Positions 11,553-21,238 of a stretch of 64,000 nt of DNA are shown here, one piece after another. The stretch comes from Aegilops tauschii subsp. strangulata (Eukaryota > Streptophyta > Magnoliopsida > Poales > Poaceae): positions 378,487,633 through 378,551,632 of the forward strand of contig NC_053039.3 of the NCBI RefSeq assembly GCF_002575655.3, written 5' to 3'. Each line of letters begins with the position of its first letter. Within the stretch, counting starts at the first letter, position 1. A program made the translations under genes and the position numbers. The notes beneath the pieces were generated by a model. The model searched no databases. It had not been told where the DNA came from and saw only the letters and a list, made by a program, of their open reading frames with translations.

Positions 11553-12403
11553 AAATCTTGTGAACTCGGAGTTCATTTTGCTGAATTGGAGAAAAAATAG
11601 ATTCAGCTCAACCTCGATCCGGAACTGGCAAAGACAAATCTGCAGAAGGCCAAGGACAAAGCTGCTGGTAAGAGAAAACTTGCCGACTGACTTGTCTCTG
11701 GGCCGGATTTTATTTTGCTTTTTCTGAACCAAGCGTTGCTTCTTTTTCAGAGAAAATGAATCAAGCTCTGGCGAGGAAAGACCAAGATTTTGCGGCCGCA
11801 CAGAAAGCAGCTGACGAGAAAACTGCACTTGCCGAACAGAAGCTAGCTTCAGTCGGCAAACTGGAGGAAGAAAACACCAGGCTGAAAACTGCCCTCGATG
11901 AAGCCAATAACGAAGCGACTCGCCTGAAGAAGGACAAGAACAATCTGAACGAGAAGATGGAAGGCCTTGCTCACAAGAGGGATGATCTGGAGAATTATCT
12001 GGGAGGTCTTGCCAAGAAGCTGTTCGTCATGCTTGAGGGTATTTTCTCTGAACCGGCTGACTTGCTATTGTCAACTCGATACACGACCACTAACTCATCA
12101 TTGAATTGTACGTGCAGAATTTTGCCGGAACTTCGAGGAAGAAACTGGGCGAGTCGAGACAAGCTTGGACCCCATCCGTTCTCCAACGAAAGACGAAGCT
12201 GCCATGAATGTACTCCGAATGGAATCTCATGTTGCTGGTGTTGTTGATTATCTTGCTCGACTGAAGGTCGCAATGTCGCGGATCGACACAGCACTCTGGC
12301 CAGGTGCAACGCTCCAGAATGACCTCGAGTCTCTGATGACTCGACTTAATGAGATTCCAGGTCGGGTGCAAGAATGGAAGAAGTCTTCTGCCCGGTGCGG
12401 CGC
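11553..12403 (+). pseudogene. Antisense coiled-coil gene of element B, 5' visible part (three exons)
   Basis: The gene runs opposite to pol of element B. Exons inferred from GT-AG signals are 11553-11667, 11751-12038 and 12118-12403. Each junction leaves one base, so both introns are phase 1 and the frame carries through. The product is rich in Lys, Glu, Ala and Leu with heptad-like spacing (for example ARKDQDFAAAQKAADEK and KLEEENTRLKTALDEA), so it should form a long coiled coil. The first visible exon has an in-frame TAG near 11598. At 12403 the third exon is cut by element C and resumes at 20838. The architecture resembles the C-terminal half of grass proteins annotated as putative gypsy-type transposon proteins (Transposase_28-like), whose N-terminal domain would lie left of the window. 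Function is unknown. Confidence 0.65.
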
Positions 12404-13300
12404 TGTCGGATGTGGGGTTCCGGCAAACCCTTAAGGTTCGAACACTGGGTGCACGCGAAGTCTTTCCCTCCTACTGATCTACGCCCTAGCTCGCTAAGAT
12501 CTCGCGGACGAACTCGACGAACTCGCAACACAGAAAGACACAAGATTTATACTGGTTCGGGCCACCATTGTGGTGTAATACCCTACTCCAGTGTGGTGGT
12601 GGTGGTGGATTGCCTCTTGGGCTGATGAAGAACAGTACAGAGGGAAGAACAGCCTCCTGAGGTTGAGGTGTTCTTGTGCTTGGTAACTTAGCGGGTGAGA
12701 GCTGGGTGAACTGCTCGATGCCCCTACGGTGGTGGCTAGCTCTACATATATAGGCCCTGGTCCTCTTCCCAAATATTGAGCGGGAAGGGAGCCAACAACG
12801 GCGGGCAAATTTGAAGGGGGACAGCTAGTACAAGCTATCCTGACAAAAGTGGTCTTTGCCTGCGAAAGGCTTTGGTGGTGACGCCGTCTTGGGCTCCACG
12901 ATGACCTCCTTCTTGCCGTCCTCCTGGTCTTGGCCTCGTTGCACCGATATAGCAACCTTTGCCTGATGCCCCGGTACTCCTCGCCTGCGCTAACCTCCTT
13001 AGCACTAAAGAGGAAACAAGGACGTTGCGCGCACTGGCACCCGCCTGGCGCCGATCTTCATGGCTCACGTCATGAGAGCCTCGTGAGGTTTGCCCCGCCT
13101 TGATATCTCCGCTCCTCGTGAGCCTGCCTGACTAGGCCACTCCCGAGGAGGTCTTGTGTTGCTCCCCTCGCGAGGCTTGGCCCCTCGCGAGGGTCTTTGA
13201 TGCCTTGTTGATGAAGATGGGCCGTACGGCCTGCTGTCTTAGCCACGCCGTGGGCCGCAGGCAGGCAAGTCTAGGGACCCCCGTTCCCAGAACGCCGACA
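12404..13300 (-). repeat. 3' LTR of element C (897 bp)
   Basis: Bounded by TGTCGGATG and GCCGACA. It matches 19940-20832. A minus-strand TATA motif lies at about 12743-12752 (CTATATATG read on the minus strand). Next to its right end the minus strand reads GGGCCCGGGGGCTAC (13301-13315), a G-rich polypurine tract. Confidence 0.92.
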
Positions 13301-13315
13301 GTAGCCCCCGGGCCC
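13301..13315 (-). other. Polypurine tract of element C
   Basis: The minus-strand purine-rich run GGGCCCGGGGGCTAC abuts the 3' LTR. It is imperfect but correctly placed. Confidence 0.5.
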
Positions 13316-13540
13316 AAGGTGTGCTCGGGCTTGGCTTCACGACGAAGACAAGGGTCAAGTACGGAGCACCGCGGGGCCCAAAAGCCTGCGGCCTCGGTTG
13401 ACGCGTGGCGGTTGATTGGACGTGGGCGTCTCCGCTTCCCCATGCTGCCTCGGCAACTGCACGACTTGACAAGTCCCTGCGACATGCAAGGAGAACCATC
13501 ATTACCTGCGATCGTGGGAGGCGCCGGTTGGCCTTCTTCC

Positions 13541-13550
13541 TTTATAAATG
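13541..13550 (+). promoter_or_regulatory. TATA box of the antisense B3-like gene in element C
   Basis: TTTATAAATG on the plus strand, with TATAAA at 13543-13548, lies 92 bp before the ATG at 13635. The spacing suits a plant promoter with transcription starting about 30 bp downstream and a 5' UTR of about 60 bases. It points away from the element's own LTR promoter direction. Confidence 0.55.
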
Positions 13551-13634
13551 GGGAGGGGGGCGGAGCCCCCGTCGCCCATCTCTTCCCCGCTTGCTTGCTT
13601 CTTCCCCCTAGCTCCATTGCTTGCAGTGCCACCG

Positions 13635-14363
13635 ATGGCGCCACGAAGGAAGTTCTCTATCGCCGAGAAGGGAAAGGCCCCTCGCGAGGGACCCAGCTCC
13701 CCGGCGCCCAACCGCAGACGCGGCCGTCCGCGCAAGCACGCTGCGACCCCCGCCGTGGCCCACTGTCGAGGCGGCGCCGCGGCACGCGGAGGGGGTCGTC
13801 CCAACCATGGCGGTCCAGTTGACGAGGGGAGGCGTGCTATGGTGGCGCGGCCCCCCCGTCCGCGCTTCTACACGGCGGAGGTGTCGCCGGAGTTTGTCGT
13901 CTGGTCGGAGAACCCGGCCGGCAACTGGCTCCGACTTCCGCGCTTCTTCGCCGGCGAACTGCCGGCCTCTGGTCTAGGCGGACTCTGGTTGCAGGCAGAC
14001 GGTTGTTGCAGCAAGGCCTCTTGGGTTGCAGTCGAGACTTCCGCCGCGGGCAACATAGCCCTGGCCCGCGGATGGCAGACATTTGCCCCCGCGCGCGGCC
14101 TGGGCAGGCGGTGCACCCTCCACTTCTAGCTCGATGGTGGATCGACCCTCTATGTGAGGGTGTTTGGGGAAGATGGTCGCCGTGTTGGGTGCTGGTCCGA
14201 GGCGAACGACGGTAAGGAGGTGCTCGGCCTTGGGGACGGTCGCGACAAGGATGAAGGCGAGCCTGCCCTTGGCGGCGACCGTGTCTCGTCCAGCTACGGC
14301 GGCTCTTCCTCCGGCGACAGCTCCAGCAGTGGCGGCTACGACCAGCCGCCGCGCTCGCTTTGA
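13635..14363 (+). pseudogene. Antisense AT-hook plus B3-domain-like gene in element C
   Basis: This frame is opposite to pol, between integrase and 3' LTR. The open frame begins at 13548, but the Met at 13635 (MAPRRKFSIAEKG) is chosen because it follows a TATA box at the expected distance. Residues about 26-34 of this product (RRRGRPRKH) form an AT-hook core RGRPRK. From about residue 76 the sequence follows the B3 DNA-binding pattern: FYTAEVSPEF, LRLPRFFAGELP, a W, GWQTF, GLGRRCTLHF, then VRVFGEDGRR. A TAG at 14127-14129 cuts the domain after LHF. The frame then continues in register to 14363 through the last B3 strand and a Ser/Gly-rich tail. Codons are GC-rich, like a plant nuclear gene. 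It would be a nuclear DNA-binding protein if expressed intact. Capture of a host gene is possible; a long-standing antisense gene of Tat elements is equally possible. Confidence 0.65.
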
Positions 14364-15288
14364 AGGCGGCAGTGGGTCATCCCGTCGCCGCGCCTTCGTG
14401 AAGCGCGAGGAAGGATCTGGCCAGGCTCGGGGTGCCGCTAGGGGCCTGCGTCCGCGGATCGCTGCTATGCTACTTTTGTTTTACTCTTTTCCTACATCAA
14501 GAATGAAACCAGTATGGGCCCAGGGGGGCGTGTACCAAACTATGGTTCCTCGGTTATTGCATTATGCGTGTTGTTCCCGTGCCGTGTCGTTATATTGCGC
14601 AAAAGATAACTTAGCCTGGTATATTCAGGACGCCCTCTTCCTCACGAGGCGCTTATTTCCTCGTGTCCATCTTGCCTTGGTGGCCTGTGATTCGCTCAGG
14701 AATTGCAAAAACTCGTTAGGAAGTGCGTTAAAAGATTTGCCGTTCACCCTGGCCCTGACCTGGCACTTTGTATCGTGGTACCCGAGGGGCACGGACTAGG
14801 AGAGGTGCGCCAGCATTTGGGCTCGAACGAGGGTGGCTCGCGAGAAGGCAGAGAGGAGAAAAATTGCTCGCGAGGGCACCTGCCTAGCCCCCTCGCGAGG
14901 TAGGCAAGAGAGAGAACACGAGCAAACCCGAGCCGGAAAAATGCAGTGAGAGGCGAGGGAACCAAATCAGCAAGGAACACCAAAAGCAAACTTCGATTAA
15001 GTAAAAGCAAGCCAACTATGGAAAGCAAATGAAAAGCCACGTCCGGCACCGAATCTAGTCTTCAAGTCTTCTCACCAGCGCGGAGCTAAGTGCTGCCACT
15101 AGGCATGGGCGGGAGCCCCAGGGCCTGAGGCCGGCGCTCCTGAGACTCCGTGGCGTGTACAGCCCCAACTCATTATTACATGAGAGTGTCACGGGCGGCG
15201 ATTCTTCACTGGCACCGGGCCTTCTTCACAGGCTGTGGGCCTTTCTTCACAGGCTCTGGGCCTTGCTTCATAGGCTCTGGGCCTTGCT
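14364..15288. other. 3' noncoding region of element C
   Basis: After 14363 a shifted frame with RARFEGG and KREEGSG continues to about 14450, which may be the frameshifted tail of the antisense gene. From about 14470 to 15200 the sequence is lower in GC and no coding frame was recognised. Short direct repeats begin at 15217. Confidence 0.45.
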
Positions 15289-15298
15289 TCATGGGTAG
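15217..15298. repeat. Short tandem repeat (20-21 bp, four copies) after integrase of element C
   Basis: Copies start at about 15217, 15237, 15258 and 15279, with a unit like GGGCCTTGCTTCATAGGCTCT. The last copy overlaps the integrase stop codon at 15289-15291 (minus strand), so the array starts exactly where coding ends. Confidence 0.7.
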
Positions 15299-16530
15299 AA
15301 CTTCCGGAGGTGCTGGATGTTCCAGGCGTTTTGGATAGGTACCCCGTCTTGTGTCTCCAGGCGCACGGCGCCAGGCCTAGAGATGTGGACGACCTTGAAC
15401 GGGCCCTCCCACATTGGTGAAAGCTTATGCAGCCCTTCCGTGGAGAGGACCCGCCTCAGGACTAGGTCACCCGTCTCGAGTGTCCTGGAGCGGATGTTGC
15501 GACAGTGGTATCGCCGCAACGCTTGCTGGTACCTTGCCGCCCTCAGCACAGCTTCGCGGCGACGTTCCTCCCCAAGCACGAGGTCGATCCCCCGCGTGGC
15601 GTCCTGCTGCGTTTCATCGAACGCCAGGACCCGTGCGGAGCGATGCTTGACCTCGTGAGGGAGGACTGCTTCTGCTCCGTAGACGAGGACGAATGGAGTC
15701 TCGCCCGTTGGCTTGGTGGCGGTGGTTCGGATGGACCATAGCACGGACTGGAGCTCGTCGTGCCAGCCCCTGCTGCAGGCCTCCAGCTTCTTCTTGAAGG
15801 TTCGGGTCTTGAGGCCCCTCAGGACCTCCGCGTTAGTGCGTTCGGCCTGATCATTACTCCTGGGGTGGGCCACCAAAGCGTAGCAGATCTGCGTTCCAAG
15901 GTTAGCACAGTAAGTTTTGAAGAGGTTGCTAGTAAACTGTGAACCGTTATCTGTGATGATGCGGTTGGGGACCCCGAAGCGGCTCACGAGGCCCTTGATG
16001 AACTTGACAGCAGAGCCGGCTGGGATGGTACGGACGGCTTCCACTTCCACCCACTTGGTGAACTTGTCGATGGCGACGTAGATATAGCGGTAGCCCCCTA
16101 GCGCCCGAGGGAACGGGCCTAAGATGTCCAGCCCCCAGACCGCGAACAGCCATGTGAGAGGGATGGTTTGGAGGCCCTGAGCAGGCTGATGGATTTGATT
16201 GGCGTGGAATTGACAAGCTTCGCAGGACTTCACCAGCTCGGCTACGTCGTTGAGTGCTGTAGGCTAGTAGAATCCACTGCGGAACATCTTGCCGACAAGA
16301 GTCCATGACGATGCGTGGTGTCCGCAGTCGTCGCCGTGTATGTCAATCAGCAACTCCCTTCCTTGATCGCTGGAGATGCAGCGCAGCGTGACATCGTTCG
16401 GTCGTTTCCTGTATAACTCGCCGTCTTGGATACAGTATGCCGTGGCTTGCCGGGCCACGCGCTCCGCGTCCTCTTCCTTCTCCGGCAGCGTCCCGTGCGT
16501 AGGTACTCCTTGAATTCCTTGGTCCAGCAT
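15289..16530 (-). pseudogene. Integrase region of element C
   Basis: This is the last Pol domain; it would join retrotransposon DNA to the chromosome. The zinc-finger part is read from 16530 (GHHASS) and continues after an in-frame TAG near 16265 into CEACQFH. The catalytic core shows D in GLDILGP, D in TDNGSQF and E in AERTNAE. The tail ends LRKFYP. Both the stop and a frame change near 16490-16530, where it joins the RNase H frame, show that it is not functional. Confidence 0.85.
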
Positions 16531-17473
16531 TCCTCCTGGGGCTCGAGCGCCAAGAGCAGCCGAGCTCCTGAGGTCGGGCCACAGGCTGGGGCTCCCATGG
16601 CCGGAGGCTGTGGGAGCTCCTCCCGAGGCTGAGTCGTGCTTGAAAGAGGTGGCGTAGCTGATGGCTTGGAGAGCCGCTCCTCAAAGACACCGGGCTCTTG
16701 CGGTTGCCGCTTGGATGCTCTCGTGGTGATGCCGTCGGCTTCCTTGTTGGTGCCCCGGGGCACGTGCTGCAGCTCCAGGCCCGAGAACTGCTTCTCCATC
16801 TTGTGCACCCCTGCGAGGTAGGCCTCCATATGGTCGTCCTTCGGCTCGTACAACTTGTTGGAGAAGTTGACGAGGAGTTGTGAGTCGCCTCTGATAGTGA
16901 GGCGCTTCACCCCTAGAGCCGCCGCAGCCTTCAGGCCAGCTATGAGGCCTTCGTATTCTGCGATATTGTTGGAGACCTTCTCGCCGTGCTGAAAGCAGAG
17001 TTGCACGGCGTAGTAGAGCTTGTCCTGAGTGGGCGAGATGAGCACCGCTCCAGCACTCGCGCCCTGGTGCACGAAGGCTCCATCGAAATACATGACCCAG
17101 CCGTCTGGGGCCTCGCTTCCTGGGGAGGTGGACCGGTCTTCTCCTTCCTCAAGTGTCGGGGCATCCGTCCATTCTGCCACGAAGTCAGCGAGCGCGCCCC
17201 CTTAATAACCCTGGTAGTGCTGAACTCCAACTGGAATGCTTGCAACTCGATGTTCCACTCGGCGACCCTTCCGGCTGAATTAGGGCACCTGAGTACCCTC
17301 TCCAATGGGTAGGCCGAGACGACCTTGATGGGGTGGCCCTGGAAGTAGTGTTGCAGCTTGCGTGAGTCCACCAGGAGCGCGAGTAGGAGCTTCTGGGACA
17401 TGGGGTAGTGTGCTCTCGCGTCCCGTAATACGGTGCTGACGAAGTACACCGTGTGTTCGACGAGGGCTGGCAC
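16490..17473 (-). pseudogene. RNase H and second (archaeal-type) RNase H of element C
   Basis: The upper part (from about 17410) carries the end of the first RNase H domain and its linker (SQKLLLALLVDSRKLQHYFQ). A frameshift near 17190-17210 moves into the frame from 17180, which contains a complete second RNase H: YFDGAFVHQG, NIAEYEGL, IRGDSQLLVN and NKEAD give the D-E-D-D catalytic set. Dual RNase H marks the Tat lineage. The frame is lost again near 16490-16530. Confidence 0.8.
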
Positions 17474-17542
17474 ACTGTCGAGGCTCGGGTCCTGTGGAGA
17501 TCGGGGTGGAGGGGTTCCTGAGACCTGACTGTCCTCAGGAGC

Positions 17543-18805
17543 TCATGCGATGTTGCCCTGCTGAGCTTGGTCCCCCACCGTTGATGCCTTTGCTGCGCCT
17601 TCCTGACCCTGCGCCACTTCAGCCCCGGCTTGGCGCAGCGCGCCCCTGGCTTGGCGCTCCTCCCGAACCACCACCAGCGCCGCGCTGGCGAAGTATGGGG
17701 TGGTGGCAAGGTAGAGTACCAGAGGCTCGAGAGGCCGTGGTGCCACCATCACCGGGGGGATGGTAAGGTATTTCTTGAGGTCTTGGAAGGCCTGGTCGGC
17801 CTCCGGGGTCCACTTGAACGGGCCCTTCTTCTTCATGAGCTTCAAGAAGGGCAAGGCGTGCTCTCCTAGTTTGGAGATGAAACGCCCCAACGCGATCACC
17901 CGCCCCGCTAGCTTCTGCATCTCTTTGAGGGTCTGCAGTGGGCTCATGTTCTCGATGGCCTTGATCTTCTCTGGGTTCGCCTCGATCCCTCTGTAGGATA
18001 TGAGGAATCCCAGCAGCTTGCTGGAGGGGACGCCGAACACGCACCTTTCCGGGTTAAGCCTCAAGTTCACTTGGCGCAGGCTTTCGAAGGTCTCCTCCAA
18101 GTCTTGAATCAATGTCCTTGCCTCGCGAGACTTTACCACTATGTCATCGACGTAGGCCTCTGTGTTTCTCCCGAGCTGCCGCCCCAGGGCGATGTGCATC
18201 AATCGCTAAAAGGTCGCGCCCGCGTTGCGCAGCCCGAAGGGCATGCAGGTGTAGCAGTACACCCCACATGGTGTCAGGAAGGCTGTCTTCTCCACATCAT
18301 CCACCGCCATCTTGATCTGATGATATCCTGAGAACGCATCTAGGAAGCACAGCAGGTCACACTCGGCGGTGGAGTCGACAATCTGGTCGATGCGTGGGAG
18401 TGGGAACGGATCTTGGGGGCAGGCCTTGTTAAGGTTGGTGAAGTCGACACACATCCGTTTCTTCCCGCCTTTCTTCGGCACTACGACGGGGTTCGCCAGG
18501 CATTCGGGATATCGAACTTCTCGGATGGCACCCGCCGCCTCCAGCTTGCGAGTCTCTTGGACGATCAAGGCTTGCTTCTCAGTGGACTGCCGTCTTGCTC
18601 GCTGCTACACGGGGCGTATGTTGGGGCACACCCTTAGATGATGCTGGATCACCTCCCTCGGGACCCCTACCAGCTGATTGGGCTCCCACGCGAATATCTC
18701 CTTGTTCGCGCGCAAGAACCTCACCAAGGCTTCTTCTTGTCCCGGGTCAAGGCCGGCTCCTATGGTAAAGGTGGCTCCTGAAGACCCGTCCTCGTAGACT
18801 GGCAC
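17543..18805 (-). pseudogene. Reverse transcriptase region of element C
   Basis: Read from 18805 downwards: the RT entry region (NKEIFAWEPNQLVG), an in-frame stop at 18605-18607, the RT core (VVVPKKGGKKRMCVDF, PLPRIDQIVD, PFGLRNAGATF), another stop at 18206-18208, then YVDDIVVKS, the RT active site, and the thumb and connection up to about 17640. Below that the frame degenerates. Both stops are in register with the flanking coding sequence. Confidence 0.85.
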
Positions 18806-18814
18806 CTGCTTGGT

Positions 18815-19885
18815 TTATGCCTTGTCTTGGGTGAACAGCTGCTTCTTCTTGGTAGGCGTGGCCTCCTTGGCCTCGGGGGTACCGGCACCGGCGGGCTGTG
18901 CTGCCGCCGCGGTCCTGAAGGCGTGCCTGAGCGCCGTCACGGCCTCCTTAGTGTCCCCCTTGATGGTGAGGATGCCCTTGCTCCCTGGCATCTTCATGAG
19001 GTTGTAGGCCGGGTGAGTCGCTGCCATGAACTGAGCGAGAGCTGGGTACCCGAGGATGGCGTTGTACGGGAGACCGATGCGAGCGATGTCGAAGTCCACC
19101 AGCTTAGTGCGGTAGTTGTCGCGCGTGCCAAAGGTGACAGGGAGGTGGATCTACCCCAGAGAGTGGGCAGCTCCACCACCCACTCCCGAGAAGGGCTTGC
19201 TGAGGCCGAGCCGCTCAAGCGGCACGTGGAGAAGGCTGAAGGCTTCTACGGAGAGAAAGTTGAGGCCAGCACCGCCGTCGATGAGGGTCTTGGTAACGGC
19301 CACGTTGCAGATGGTGGGCGTGCAGAGCATTGGGAGCATTCCGGAGCCGGCGGTGGAGTCGGGGTGGTTTTCTGAGCCGAAGGTGAGGTCGGCCTCCGAA
19401 GCAGCCCAACCCGGCGAAGCCCCCGGGCGCTTGGAGGCGGCCCCGATCTGTCGGAGGAATGGCTTGATGTGGCGGTCTGAAGGTGGTGCTTGAGAACCGC
19501 CCAGCATGGCCGTGACTGCGTGGTGCGTCGGCACTGCGTAGCGAGCGGTTAAGAGGTCGCGGAGTTCCCCCCAGGAGGCCACCGTGGATCCCGGGAGGTT
19601 GAGCAGCCAGGCGCGCGGCTCGCCGGCAAGGGCCATGGGGAACTAGTTGGCCATGATCTTGTCGTTGCCTCCGGCTTCGAGGACAGCCTCCTCGTACGCC
19701 AGCAGGAACGGCGCCGGGTCAGCCGCGCCGTCGTAACGTGGCGGCATCTCTGGCTTGAACTTGGTCGGCCACCGCACTCGCCGTAGGGCGGGGGCCAGGG
19801 CTCGGTACCCAGATGCCCCGTTGTTGATGTCGGCCGCCGAGGTGGATGACGGGGCACCTGCCATGGGGGCGAAGTGCGGCGGCAC
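18815..19885 (-). pseudogene. Gag and protease region of element C, shortened
   Basis: The N-terminal gag part (19885-19643) reads KFKPEMPPRYDGAADP and stops at 19643. The next open piece (19636-19151) holds a gag segment (LAGEPRAWLLNLP, ASWGELRDLLTARY) followed within about 60 residues by the protease (TLIDGGAGLNFLSVEAF). This is much shorter than a usual Tat gag, so the capsid C terminus and linker appear deleted. DGGAGLN replaces the common DTGAS, as in other Tat elements. Another stop at 19151 separates the rest of the protease region (19099-18815, YNAILGYPALAQF). Confidence 0.78.
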
Positions 19886-19921
19886 GGGGCGCAGGTTGGT
19901 GGAGAGGAGCTCCGGTGCACC

Positions 19922-19938
19922 CCTACCAGGTGCGCCAA
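19922..19938 (-). other. Candidate primer-binding site of element C
   Basis: The minus strand next to the 5' LTR reads TTGGCGCACCTGGTAGG. A TGGCGC start is usual for Tat-type primer-binding sites. The tRNA was not identified. Confidence 0.5.
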
Positions 19939-19939
19939 A

Positions 19940-20832
19940 TGTCGGATGTGGGGTTCCGGCAAACTCTTAAGGTTCGAACACTGGGGTGCGCGCGAAGTCT
20001 TTCCCTCCTACCGATCTACGCCCTAGCTCACTAAGATCTCGCGGACGAACTCGACGAACTCGCAACACAGAAAGACACGAGATTTATACTGGTTCGGGCC
20101 ACCGTTGTGGTGTAATACCCTACTCCAGTGTTGTGGTGGTGGATTGCTTCTTGGGCTGATGAAGAACAGTACAGAGGAAAGAACAACCTCCTGAGGATGA
20201 GGTGTTCTTGTGCTTGGTAACTTAGCGGGTGAGAGCTGGGTGAACTGCTCGATGCCCCTACGGTGGTGGATAGCTCTACTTATAGGCCCTGGTCCTCTTC
20301 CCAAATATTGAGCGGGAAGGAAGCCAACAACGGCGGGCAAATTTGAAGGGGGACAGCTAGTACAAGCTATCCTGACAAAAGTGGTCTTCGCGTGCGAAGG
20401 GCTCTGGTGGTGACGCCGTCTTGGGCTCCACGATGACCTCCGTCTTGCCGTCCTCCTAGTCTTGGTCTCGTTGCACTGATATAGCAACCTTTGCCTGATG
20501 CCTCGGTACTCCTCGCCTGCGCTAGCCTCCTTAGCACTAAAGAGGAAACAAGGACGCTGCCCGCGCTGGCGCCCGCCTGGCACCGATCGTCATGGCTCAC
20601 GTCATGAGAGCCTCGTGAGGTTTGCCCCGCCTTGATATCTTCGCTCCTCGTGAGCCTGCCTAACTAGGCCACTCCCGAGGAGGTCTTGCGTTGCTCCCCT
20701 CGCGAGGCTTGGCTCCTCGCGAGGGTCTTGGATGCCTTGTTGATGAAGATGGGCCGTACAGCCTGCTAGCTTAGCCACGCCGTGGGCCGCAGGCAGGCAA
20801 GTCTGGGGACCCCCGTTCCCAGAACGCCGACA
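19940..20832 (-). repeat. 5' LTR of element C (893 bp)
   Basis: It matches 12404-13300 and is flanked on the right by the GGCGC target copy. On the minus strand a TATA motif (CCTATAAGTAG) lies at about 20277-20287, consistent with transcription towards lower coordinates. Confidence 0.92.
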
Positions 20833-21036
20833 GGCGCCGATGTGGCTCTGTCTTTGGTTCGTGTCCACTGCAAGGAAGCGCGAGAAGAGAAGCTGGCAGC
20901 GATCAAGGTTGCCAACACCAAGAAGCATGACTTCCAATCTTTCATGGAGACCTTCATTGCTGCTGCCACTCGGATTGCCGACGAAATCGACCTGGACGAA
21001 TTCGTCGAGCCTGCCAGCCCTCCTCCTGCGGAGTGA
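20833..21036 (+). pseudogene. Antisense coiled-coil gene of element B, 3' end
   Basis: This is the continuation of the exon cut at 12403. When element C and one GGCGC copy are ignored the reading frame is exactly preserved. The C terminus is acidic and ends EFVEPASPPPAE before TGA at 21034-21036. The visible C-terminal half therefore comes from one exon spanning the insertion. Strong conservation of frame despite decay of pol suggests that this gene was intact when C inserted. Confidence 0.7.
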
Positions 21037-21238
21037 ACAAACTTTTATGCCCCACCTTAAATTTGCCTCGGAATGCCGAGTGATTTTGTAACCGTTAAAC
21101 TCCTTCGGGCTTGATGCCCGAGTACTTTAATCCGTGGTCGAGACCTTAGGATTTATCTGAATTTGGTTTATCTCCAAATATGCTTGCGCTTGTCTTTGAG
21201 TGGAACTTGTTCTTCACTCGGAATATTTTTTTGTACTT
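21037..21238 (+). other. 3' flank of the antisense gene in element B
   Basis: AT-rich noncoding sequence after the TGA, with short CGAGT/ACTCGG motifs that also appear in the arrays further right. It is a plausible 3' UTR. No polyadenylation signal was assigned with certainty. Confidence 0.35.

Larger units (their letters stand above)
12404..20832 (-). mobile_element. Element C: decayed Tat-lineage Gypsy element nested in B
   Basis: LTRs are at 12404-13300 and 19940-20832, both TGTCGG..CCGACA. The 5-bp target-site duplication GGCGC lies at 12399-12403 and 20833-20837. Pol is on the minus strand in the order gag, protease, RT, RNase H, second RNase H, integrase, followed by an antisense gene. 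By eye the LTRs differ at about 40 of 890 positions plus small indels, so it is much older than A. Pol has at least six in-frame stops and several frameshifts, and gag is shortened. Confidence 0.92.

Noticed and set aside
13132..13822. Overlapping frames of 170 (minus) and 222 (plus) codons
   Set aside because: They cross the LTR border of element C, use other frames than the TATA-associated B3-like gene, and show no domain.
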